Notes under the pieces: model-generated
Databases searched by the model: none
What the model saw: the letters and a program-made list of their open reading frames with translations, nothing else
Told to the model about the DNA's origin: nothing
Origin: Piezodorus guildinii
Taxonomy: Eukaryota; Arthropoda; Insecta; Hemiptera; Pentatomidae
Direction: 5' to 3'
Assembly: GCA_023052935.1 (NCBI GenBank)
Contig: CM041295.1
Coordinates: 166,799,366-166,863,365 of the forward strand
Length of the DNA stretch: 64,000 nt
Made by a program: the position numbers and the translations under genes
In this document: in pieces, positions 36,756 to 48,700 of the stretch
Layout: each line of letters begins with the position of its first letter
Numbering within the stretch: position 1 is the first letter of the stretch

Positions 36756-39700
36756 AAATACTGACTTAAAAGACCTGACTCAAGGTAAAATATAAATTTA
36801 AATACAATTCCTGTTCATTGTAAGAGAGGACCAGTTTGGTCCTAAATGTAACAGGTCAATAATTAACTCTATTCTATTCTATTGACCTTGAGACTATGAA
36901 ATCCAAGTTCCACAACTTTCGACCAAATGAAATAAAAACCGAATGACCTTTTAATTTTCTTAATATGCTATTATATTGGCCACATCCAAATGTGGTAAAA
37001 CCACGGACCCCAGCCCTTTAATAATGTGAAATAGAGACAGAATGTCTATCGGAGCCTTCCAGGAGGACTCCATTGACCTTGAGACCATGAAATCCAGGGT
37101 CCACAACTTTTGAGCAATTGAAACATTGAATGACCTTTATAATCATTTACATATACTATATTAACCTTGGGATGGTGAAATCGTGGGCGTCCTACCTTCA
37201 ATAATGTAAGACAACTGTACATAGTATACTCAAACCAACTCAGCAGCACTAAGGCCCACTTTAGGACACTCAGACAAAGCTGTAAAAGGCCAGCAGCCAA
37301 GTTGGAGGAGTGTGAACAAGTCTGCAGGGTCCCAAGGGAAGGGATGCTCCACAAACTAGTAGCTCAGACAAATGCCCTAGATCGTCTCCTGGCACCTCAG
37401 CACCAGTTGCTATGAAACCCAAGGAGATGCCAATGAAGTATGCCCCTGCAGTGAGGAGCACGCTGGTTATGGTGTTTCCAGTAGGATATCTGTAAACTCA
37501 GCTCACCCGTGAGCAGAGTGATACACTAAAATAACTCATTGCTAACAAGATTGAAGCTTAGAAGGATTGTTGGACCAGTTCAAATAAGGAAAATGGAGGA
37601 TAAGAATAAGGACAAACAAGGAAGTATATCAGCTTAATCAAGAACAAGCAGCGTCCATTTTTATGAAAGTCCAACACCTTAAATGGCTGAGCTATCTCCA
37701 CAAGATGGATGAAACAAAAGTAGCCAACAAAAAAAAAAAATAAATAATAATAATAATACATGTAAGATCCGGATGGCGGGACAATGTAAGCAGAGACTTC
37801 CGAAAGCTGAGAATAATTATCACCATGGCAGAAGTTAGAGCACAATGGGAAAAGCTGGTTAAGCAAGCTAATGGCAGCTATATGCTCTGTCTGTTGTGCC
37901 AATAAAAGAATAAGAAATTAAAGGAAGCTTTGAGTAATGCAACTTTGCTAATACATCTAGTTCCTGCAGCTGAACTCTCATTGACTATGTGTGCTTCTAA
38001 TTTAGTCATGGGCACTGTACTACATCAAGAAACCTCTCATTTTTTTCTCACAAATCCTTACACCTAAACAAGTGAAATACAATGCCTATGATTGCGAATA
38101 GCTCACAATTTATTGTGCTATTAAACATTTTAAATATCTTTCAGAAGGCCATCAGTGTTTTGCTGTTTTCACAAACATATGCATTTGATTTTTATCAGGA
38201 TCCCAGATCTCCAAGATATACTAGACAGTTTAATTACATTGCAGATATACCTGCAAATGACACAAACATATCGCTACTCCAAGTTCCATTTACTTCCTGC
38301 AAATGATCAACAGCCTGAAAAATTTACCAATTGCTATTCCCGAATCTCCTCGCCTGTTACTTTGTAATACTTATACAGGAATCATCATTTACCTACTACT
38401 TTAAAAAAAGTGGCTTTTGCTACTATTCATGGGGTGTTTCATCCTGGCATTAAGTGCACCACTAAATTTTAACTAGTCAATATACAAGGTATCTCATAAA
38501 TGTCAGGTCATATTATGGGAGCGATGTTAAATTGGATAAATAATTAAGAACCATTTCTTTTATGTTCGGTTGTTCAAAACAGTGCACGGTACTTTTGTTT
38601 ATAAATAGGATCAGTGATTGTAAGTGAATAATTACTAATAGTGAACATTTATACTAGTGGATATAAGTAGTGTGGGGCTATGATGCCCGAAGAGGACAGA
38701 AGTATGGAACTGCTACAAGAGGCAGGTCCTTCTGCCTCTACTGAGGAGAACAACGAATGGGAAGTGGTAACGGGAAGAAAACGGCCTTGTTCTTCAGGAG
38801 AGCTAAGAAAAATCACCAAAAAAATTAACAACATTGAAACTACAAACAGGTATGACCCACTTTTAAAAATCAATCATACAGAAGCCTACAACCAACCAAA
38901 TGAAACAGACAGTAAACAAGTAAAACCGCCTCCTATATTTTTAAATGGAATTCAAAATATAGAAGCCTTAATTTCATTTTTAAAGAAAGAAATAGGCCAA
39001 AATCACTTTAATATTAAATCAACAGTTAGGCATGTGATACTTTACCCAGCCTCGCCGGAATCATACAGATCGGCCGTACGCAGTTTAAAAAAAGTGAACG
39101 CCGATTTTCACACTTATCAGTTGTCAGAAGATAAGAACCCGAGAGTGGTTATTAAGGGTCTCCATGCATCTACTCCAGAATCGATTATCAAAGAGGAATT
39201 AAAAACATTGGGTATGACGTTTCCAACGTTACCAATTCCATATCAGCCCGAACTAAATTGCCACTAAATATGTTTTTTGTTGATATAACAAAAAATACAT
39301 ATAATGAAAAAATATTCGACTTAAATTATATTTATTACACCAAAATAAAAATTGAAGAGGTCCGAAAAAAGAGAGAAATTCCACAATGCTTTCGGTGCCA
39401 GGGCTTTGCCCACACCAAATCTTACTGCTACCACCAGCCACGTTGTGTACGATGCGGAGAGGCCCACGAAACATCGGCATGCCTCAAAACTAGAAATACT
39501 CCTGCCAAATGTGCCATCTGTGAAGGGGCACACCCAGCCAATTACCGGGGATGCCAGGCCCTCAAGAACCTGAGAGCACAGCGAACCCAGAAGTACCGTC
39601 CTCTGCCGGTGACTGTCGAACCTCCACCAGCCTTAGAGCAGTACCCACCTCCACCAAACAGCCCTTATCAACAGCAGCCTTCGGAACCTTTCACTTTACT

Positions 39701-42700
39701 TCCAAGAATGGAGCGCCCGAACTGTCCTCGACCGAACTTAGAGACTCATCAGCCTAAGCCATATCCAAGATCAGGTATGAGGGAAGATAGTTGTCAGCTG
39801 GTGCAACCAGCTGCGTCTTTACCTTCCCAACAAACAAATTTATTAAATAATTTAACTGCCCTCATCCAGCCCCTTTTGACCCTAATGAATCAAATATCAC
39901 AACTAACACAAGCCCTAACTGCTACTTATGGACATTAGTTCTCTGACTGTTGGCTCCCTGTCAATCCTTCTTTGGAACACAAACGGAATACTTCGACATA
40001 AAACTGAACTGGAAATTTATATGCAACAAAAACGTATTGACGTTGTACTTCTGACGGAAACACATCTAACTTCACGTAACAAACTTTACATACCAAATTA
40101 TACTTTGTACAGAACAGACCATCCAGAAAATACTGCCCACGGAGGGACAGCCATACTAATTAAATCTAACCTTAAACATTATCCAATACACATAAACTCG
40201 ACGGCTCAAATACAAATAACAGGAATACAGCTACAGACCAACCACAGAACCATAACAATTGCTTCTATCTACTGTCCCCCTAAATATATTTTAACAGAGC
40301 AAATGTTCGTAGAACTCTTTCAATCATTTGGTAGAACATTCCTTGCTGGAGGCGACTTCAATGCGAAACATCAACACTGGGGTTCACGTTTATGCACACC
40401 AAGAGGCAGGAGACACATGTCTGCTGTTACTCAGTTGTCATTAAATGTATTTGCCCCCGACAAACCAACTTACTTACCAAATTCTCAGTACAAAAAACCT
40501 GACGTACTTGACATATTTGTAGCCAAAGATTTGACAACTCTACCAATTACCATTATTACCGAAACAGATCTTGGCTCGGACCATTTACCGGTAACCCTGA
40601 TGTTGGGGGTAGAAAAATTCTTTGCAGAAAGGAGACCATCACTCACTTACGGCGTCATGAATTGGGACATCTTTAATGAATGTATTAATGACCAGCTTAC
40701 CGTGCCTAAAGCATTAAAAACCGAAAAGGATTTAGAAGAAGCGGTTGAACTTTTCACCTCAACCATCCAAGAAGCTGCCTGGTCCTCACAAGAAATAAAA
40801 AGAAGGCAAGGAGTAAGTTTACCGTCCTACCCTCAATACATCAGGGACCTAATAAGAGCCAAGAGACGATCACGAAAACAATGGCAAACTAACAGACTTC
40901 CTTCAGACAGACGAACCTTCAACAAACTTAATAATGAACTGAAGCGAGAAATACGAAAATTTAAACAAACTAACTTTGACAAATATCTGGAAAACTTGAC
41001 AACGGACGACAGCAGTCTTTGGCGACATACCAAGCGCCTCCTAAAACATCGCGAAGTGTCCGTCCCATTGAGAAAAGATGATGGTTCTTGGGCTGTGTCG
41101 GACAAAGAGTAATCTGTAATTTTTGCTGACTATCTTTTAACTGTTTTTAAAACTCACATAGACTTAACAGACATACAACACGAAAATTATGTGCAGAAAG
41201 TCTTAGACTCACCTCTTCCTATGTCTTTTCCGCCAAAAACCTTTACTCCTTCTGATGTATCAAGACAGATTATGAAAATGCCAAAAAAGAAGACTCCTGG
41301 TTATGACCTTATTACTGCTGAGATACTACAAAAAATCCCCAGAAAAGCTTTAGTCTTCCTTACAACACTGTACAATGCTATACTTAGGACAACTAAATTC
41401 CCTATCCAATGGAAATATTCTTCAATTTCAATGGTACATAAACCTAACAAAGACAAACATAGACCTGACTCTTATAGACCTATTAGCCTTCTTCCGGTAT
41501 GTTCGAAAATATTTGAAAAACTGTTGTACGAACGGATTATTAACATACTGACAGACCACGACATATTACCAGATTACCAATTCGGATTTCGCTCTTTTCA
41601 TTCCACAACACAACAGCTACACAGAGTTACCGACTACATTAGAAATAGAAATAGAAATAGAAATAGAAAATAATTTTTTTTCTGGGACTGGGTCCCCTAA
41701 GAATAACAGCTTTGTACAGTTTAAGTATTCAGCATGTTTGGCCAACAGACCGAAGGAACATAATTTCTACTAATTACATTTATGGGTTAATTTATGTGTG
41801 TATATTACTCACGCATATACACACATATATACAAGAAAAAAATATATATACAATGATAACATAAAATAAAAACAATTCCTAGAAAATATTGTGTTGAACA
41901 AACTTAAATATAAATGCTGGAAGGAATTAGTCCGGGTGGCGGTCATCAAATGAAACAACTAAACAGCTTCAACCACCCTACTGCCCGCCAATGCTTCGAC
42001 CCCCCTTGTGGGTCATCACCAGGGCAGAAAAATCAGTTTCCATTCTCCCACCACGCGCCCCGACGATGACCCACAAAGGGGGCCGAAACGCTGGCAAACA
42101 ACAAAACAGCTGAAACCACCCAGCCGCCCCATTCAATGACCGCCACCCGGACTAATTCCTTCCAGTAATTCTCAACGGTCAACTAATTACATCCACTTAA
42201 ATATAAATGAATAGATAGCATCGTTTAAATATATACTATGAACAAATATCACTTTCAAAGTGTGATGTAAGTAATATAAATATCACAGTTTTTAAGCGTC
42301 TTTTTGGGATAATAAAAGGTATTGGAAAAGTTGGGATTTGAATGAGGAGAGAGAAGCAGCATGGCGGATAAGAGTAGGTAGAGAATTCCAGGAAGTAGAG
42401 GAGCGGACAAGGAAGGAACGATCAAATGTTTTAGTTCTATGGGTAGGAAAGTAAAGGTCGGAATGGCGGGATCTTGTTTCAAGTGAATGGACTGAAGATT
42501 TAAATTGGAGGAGACTGTAAATGTATGGAGGGTGTTGGGAGTTAATGATTTGGTAAAGGTATGCTCCTAGGAAATATTGTCTGCGGATTGGGGGAAGGAG
42601 CCACTTCAACTCGCCGTAAAAATGGGATACATGAGACCTCTTCGGAGTACTGAGGACAAATCTTAATAATATGTTCATAATTCGTTTTAGTCTGTCCTCA

Positions 42701-45700
42701 AGCCCCGTCGGGAGGCCACCATATACTAAGCAGCAATAGTCAAAGTGGGGGAAAATAAATGCGGATACAAGGAGGATACGGATGGATAGTGGAAGAAGAT
42801 GGCTGGAGCGATGGAAATATTTGAGGGTACTTATTGTTCTTCGGGAAATTTGGGCAATATGGGGTTTCCAGGAAAGGGTTTGGTCAATAGTAATACCCAG
42901 GTTTTTGACTGAGGAGGTGAAGGTAATAGGGTGATCATTAAGGGTGAGACTTGGAAATGTGGTATAGGATCTGAGGAGGGAATTGGAACCGAATAGAATG
43001 GCCTGGGTTTTCACAGGGTTTAGCATCAGTTTATTAAGGTTTGCCCAGGCACAGATTCTATCAAGGTCTTCTTGAATATTTGCAAATGCTACTAGTGATT
43101 CGGAGGGAGAGAAGGATAAATATATCTGGAAATCGTCAGCGTATAGATGGTGGGAACAGTGATGGATAGAATTGGGAAGGTCATTGATATAACAATTGAA
43201 AAGAAGAGGAGAGATGCTTGAGCCTTGGGCCACACCTGCCGAGAGGGCTCGAAAGGAAGATAGAGGATGGTTAGGAATAGTGACAGCTTGAGTTCTATCA
43301 GAAAGAAATGATTGAAACCACCTGATAGTGCTGTTTGAAAAGGATAGAGACTTTAGTTTGGAGAAAAGGATGGAGTGGTCTAGGGAGTCAAATGCTTTCG
43401 AGAAGTCCAGTAGTATTAGCACGGTCAGTTTCATTTCGTCCATAGCAGTGTGTATGTCATTAGTGATTTTGAGGAGAGCGGATTGTGTGGAAAAGCCGGG
43501 TCGGAAGCCAGATTGGAAAGGATCAAGAAGTTTAGAATTTTCAAGGAAATTTGATAATTGTGTCTGAACTATTCTTTCTAAAGGCTTAGAGAGGTTCGAG
43601 AGGATGGAAATAGGGCGATAGTCTTTAGGGGAAGTAGGGTTGGAAGTTTTACTAATAGGATGGACTATTGCTTTTTTCCAAGTAGTGGGAAATACGGAAT
43701 TTTGGAGGGAAAAGTTATATATAAATAAAAGAATTGGTAGGATTTCAGGAAGGCATAATTTTAACAGTTTTACAGGAATTCCATCAAATCCTATGGAATT
43801 GGTATGAGATTTCAGTAGAGAGGAGAGAAGGTCAGTTGGTGAAATGTCGGAAAAATAAAAATTATGTGGGTTGAATGATGGGATTGAAGAGAAGTTGGAA
43901 GAAGACGGTGAAGAATTGTCAGAGGTGGGAGATGAAAAGTAGGAGTTTAATTCATCGGGTGAGACTTGAAAGGCCAGTGAGGAAGAGGATTTGCAGAGTG
44001 AGAGTTTACGGAGGAGCTGTCATTTTGACTTGGAATCGGGAGTGGCAGAGAAGGCTGCATGAAAGTAGTTGGTTTTCGCTTGTCTGATTGTCGCCTGAGT
44101 CAGATTGCGGAGTGCCCTGTACGCTTGATAGTCATCTGTCAGTCTAGTATGTCTAAAGCGTCTACGGGCTGCCTCACGCCTCTTTTGTAAGTCTTTTATT
44201 TCTGGACTCACCAAGGAGCAGGGCGGCGACGGAAGTTGCGGGTTTTGAGCGGAGCATGGATGTCGAGGATACTTAGAAGATTAGAGGTGAGAATGTGGAC
44301 CATTGAATTGATGGAAGAACAGGTATAAAGTGAATCCCAATTTAGGGTTTCAATATTTGGTGCAATAATAAGGTAAGGAAATTTAAGTTTCGGAAAGTTA
44401 GGGTTTTAGGAAGGAATGCTGAGGTTTGGAAATTATATAATTGGATAAGGTCGTGAGATGATAGGAATGGAACAGGCAGTTGTGAAGCGGAAAGAAGGTT
44501 ATGAGCTGAATCGATAATATGGAGGTCCAACCAAGTGTCGGAGTGATGAGTGTGGTGAGTTGGAGCATATGGAACGATGAATAGGTTGAGAGAGAAGAAG
44601 AGGTTATCCAGGTAGAGTTTTTCGTTGGAGTCGGAAAGGAAGTTGGTGTTAAAATCACCACAGATTATGATATTATTAAATAGAGGGACAAATGTGTAGA
44701 GGATTGATTCAAAGGACGGGTCAAATGGGACCAGAGGAGGGCGATACACCACTGCATAAAGGAGAGATTGTGTGTTACAGGATATTTCAACGAAAAGGAA
44801 TTCAATATGGGAAGAATCGGATTGGGATGACAGATCTAGGACACAGGATTTAAGGCTATTGTGGACATAAAGTCCTACACCACCGCCAGTCCGGCCAACC
44901 CGGTCATGGCGGATAAAGGAATAGTCAGGAAGAGAGACGGAAGAGGAAGTTGTTGTTTTCGGAGACTGCGATAATATGATAAAAGTTATGGGAGAAATAG
45001 TGAAGGAATTCGTCGAAGTGGGCAGGTAGGGACTGGGCGTTAACATGACAGGAGGTTAAAACATTAGCCATTTAGGAAGGGAGATGAAAAAAAAAAAACA
45101 GAGTATGAGAGGAAGACGCTAAACACATAATAGAGGTATAAGTGAAAATTAATATAAAGTAGTTGATGATAATAAAAATATACAAAAGAGCCTTTGGAGA
45201 AAAATAAAAATAAAAGTATTCTTTTGAAATAAAAAAAATAATGAACAAATTTGGAGAAAAGAAAACAATGAAATAAATAAAATATTCTAAAGTGTAATAA
45301 CGAAAACATAACTGTCATTGGAAGCCCTCCAGATCATCGGGTTGGTTGATGATCATTACGGGTGAACCATCTTCTCGTCGACAACGGACGCGACCTCGGG
45401 CGAACCAGACGTACTTCACTTTGCCGGCGGCCTTCTTCTGCCTAGCCAGCCAGTATAAACGCCTGTTGCCCGCAGTCATCTCCTCGCTGATGTAAATCCT
45501 GTCGTCGCTGTCCCAGTTGAGATGCCTCGTGGTGAAGTCCCTTTTCACCTTCCGGAGGCGGAGCATCTCGTCCCGGACTGCCTGGCGAACAAATCGCACG
45601 ACAATCGAAGGCGGACGAGGGTCCTCTCCTTTCGGCCTTTTTCTCTCCACGAGGTCAAAGTCCTCAGCTTTGAGCTTGACGCCCAGGGCAGCCCCGACAG

Positions 45701-48700
45701 AACAGACCACACCCTCCGTTGATTCTCCCGTCCTCAACGGAACACCTCTTATTTCAATCGAGTGTGAAAGCTGGGCTTGTTCCACTTGATTCATTCTCGC
45801 TTCCATTGTTTTTATTTGAGATTTTAAATTTTTGTTTTCGGTGAGGAGCCTTTCGATAAGTTCATCTTGTTTTCTATTTCGTTCCTCCATTGATTTCAAT
45901 CTCTCTGCATTTTCGAATATTATGTCTCCTTGAATATTACTACTACATTACTACTGCACTAGAACTAAAACAGTACCCATCTGGGGCTTTTTTGGATGTT
46001 ACTCAGGCTTTTGATAGAGTATGGCACCAGGGTCTTCTTTTTAAACTAAAACCTATACTTCCAAGCACATATTACTTAGTTTTACAATCTTTTCTCTATG
46101 ACCGTTTCTTCTCTGTCCGACATGGTTCTGAGACCTCATCAATAAAACCAATCTCTGCAGGTGTGCCCCAAGGTTCTATCCTGGCCCCTCTTCTCTACTT
46201 AATATACACATATGACTTACCAACAGACCAAAACATCTTAACTGCGACATATGCCGACGACACTGCAATTATTACGAGAAACACAGACCCTATACAAACC
46301 AGTATGATATTACAACACCATTTGGACAACGTACAAACTGGTGTAAGAAATGGAAGTTAAAAATTAACCATGACAAGTCACTACATATTACATTTACACT
46401 TAGACGCGGAATCTGCCCTTCAGTTTACATAGACAATCACCCTTTACCGCAAACAAATACAGTAACGTACTTAGGACTAATAAATTATTCACATGTTCTT
46501 AAATCGCATTCATCATAGGAAATTATTACTGAGTTGTCGCAGGAAGAGAAGAAGCAGCATCGCAGACGGAGAGGAAGGGAAGTCATTGCAAAGAGAGGGA
46601 ATCACTGCTTGTACATACATATATGAACTGTATATTTTGTTATCTTTAATTATTATAAATTTTGTTTAAGTTTTCTCTATAATTATTTATTTATTCTGTT
46701 GAGAATTACACAAATCAACAAATATTCAGAAGAAGAAAAAGTTAGAAATTTATTAGTATGAGCACCATTAAAATACTTAGGAAATTACATTACAATAAAC
46801 CAAGTATAACCAAGACGATTAAAGGGTCACCTTTGGTGAAGTGGCGAGCATAACAGAGTTCAAAACCAAATGGTCTTAAGATTTTTAGAGGGGGTAAAAA
46901 TTCTCGTTTATGCCATCCTTCAGAGGGGATGTAAAATGATGGTCCCGAGCCTGTGTTATGTCAGTAACTCATAAGAGATACCTATCCTAATAAAACCTGA
47001 GTAGGCAAAATTTATGACTCCCACTGTAGCATCATCCGATTAGCCACAGTAGTATAAAGTGACGTTAATGAATAAACAAATAATTTCATGACATAAGCAG
47101 TGGTAGTGTTGCAGTGTATTTCTGTTCATTAAAAATAACTTAATTTTGTTGGCAATATGACATAACCTCCATTACTTCAACAAAATCAAAATAAATAAAT
47201 CACAATATTAGTATTTCCATGTCTGTGCCTTTGAGGTATAATATTTTTAATAGAAAAAGAAGTTAAAAAAAAAAAAAAGTATAAAAACAGTGTTCTCAAG
47301 TAAGTTACTTATACAAACATACCAATAAATCCTTTGCAATGAGAATCTTCCACAGCATCATAATAACGTAGTTGATGTTTGATTGAATCAAGAACAAACC
47401 AGCGTTGTTTCCAACCTTTTAATAATGCTCCTCTCTTATATAAGTATCCTTCATGAGTTCTGTTTTCAGCAACATTAGAAGAAAACTGATCATAATACTG
47501 TTGGTTAGTTGTTTGAATAGCTGTAACACCTAAAATACAAGAACAGGAATGAAATAAAACTCAAATGATAGAAATACATATCCAATGATATAATAATTAA
47601 ACTGATCGAATGTGAATGGTATAAATTTTATTGACTTCACTACATTTTGTAATAAATAAATTCAATAAAACTAGTAATTAGTGATAGATACACAACATAG
47701 AATCCTAATAAATTAGGAAGATTGATTGCTCAGCAGTTTGTGTACAATTAAAATTGTGCTAAGCAGGATTTCTGATTTTTGCCTTCACTTACCTACCTAC
47801 ATATGAAATATATATTCAGGGAAAGTATAGTGATCATGAAAATTTTCAAATTCGACTTAGAACTGGAAATACATGTTTTAGAGTCCACTGAGTCTAAATG
47901 ACCAAGTACGGCAAAAAGGTCCCTGTGTGTATATGGTAAGTCTAGCACAAAAACAAAAAGTCTTACATAACTGAAATTTCATATTTATGACAAGTATATA
48001 TGATATGCCTGGGATGTTACCAGAACATTTTTTTTACCAAAATTACCTAACCAGAAGAGACTTTATTGCATTTTACACCTTTTTGACAAATTTCTCAAAA
48101 ACGGGTCAAATGATTTTGATTAAACTCTCTATATTGATGTAATATAAGATGGGCTTTAATTTCATTTAGTTTTTATCCTCATTTAAATAGTCTGACTGGG
48201 TTTAAATGAAATTCTTTCCTCTAAATTACATTTAATTTTGTTGATTGGAAATAATTAACCTTTACTGGTTGTAAATAAAAATGTGTGAATACAAAATATG
48301 AATAAATGTGATAACCAACCAAAGGAAAAAAAAACAGCAGAAATACTTTTTTTCCCAGCAAATAATATAGATATAAAATAAACCTTAGGAAAGCTTAAGA
48401 TTTAAGTAAAAAATCCTTAGTTATATGGTCCTTCAGAGGGGATGTAAAAAGATGGTACTGAGCCTGTACGATATCAGGAACTCATTAAAGATCCCTATCC
48501 AAATCAAACCTGTACAGGTAAAATTTAGGACTACCACTGCAGCTTTTACTGATAAGCCATAGTAGCAAAAAGTTACATTAAATGAATAAACTAGCTGAAG
48601 ATTTAAGATAAAATTATATCCAACTTACTATGATACTTGTTGATGGTGATAAAAGGTAACGAGAAGCAAATACAATAATGTGATTGTAACAGATAATAAT

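Larger units (their letters stand above)
35696..36889 (+). pseudogene. CR1-like LINE 3' fragment inserted in the tandem repeat
   Basis: The RT thumb and C-terminal region: [14 protein letters not shown], the [11 protein letters not shown] segment, MPYLNYA and NRLQRAQNA at 35735-35995, then [20 protein letters not shown] and a terminal [14 protein letters not shown] segment ending at 36446. The frame breaks at 35994, where an inverted copy of its own 3' UTR starts. The 3' end has a GGACC..GGTCC motif and a (CTATT)n tail at about 36865-36888, like the other CR1-like ends in this window. A (TA)n tract of about 55 bp lies at 36698-36752. Confidence 0.7.
41641..45941 (-). mobile_element. CR1/L2-group LINE, 5'-truncated, inserted in Jockey-B
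   Basis: A 4301 bp minus-strand element flanked by an 8 bp duplication ACTACATT (41633-41640 and 45942-45949). It has an ORF1 truncated at its N-terminus by the 5' junction, an ORF2 with endonuclease and RT, a 3' UTR of about 650 bp, and a (TTTCTA)n tail at 41641-41672. The end motif CTTAGGGGACCCAGTCCCAG lies ahead of the tail. It carries a later hairpin insertion at 41917-42194. Confidence 0.9.

Noticed and set aside
37046..37354. 102-codon minus-strand frame
   Set aside because: It crosses from the tandem repeat into unassigned sequence and shows no domain.
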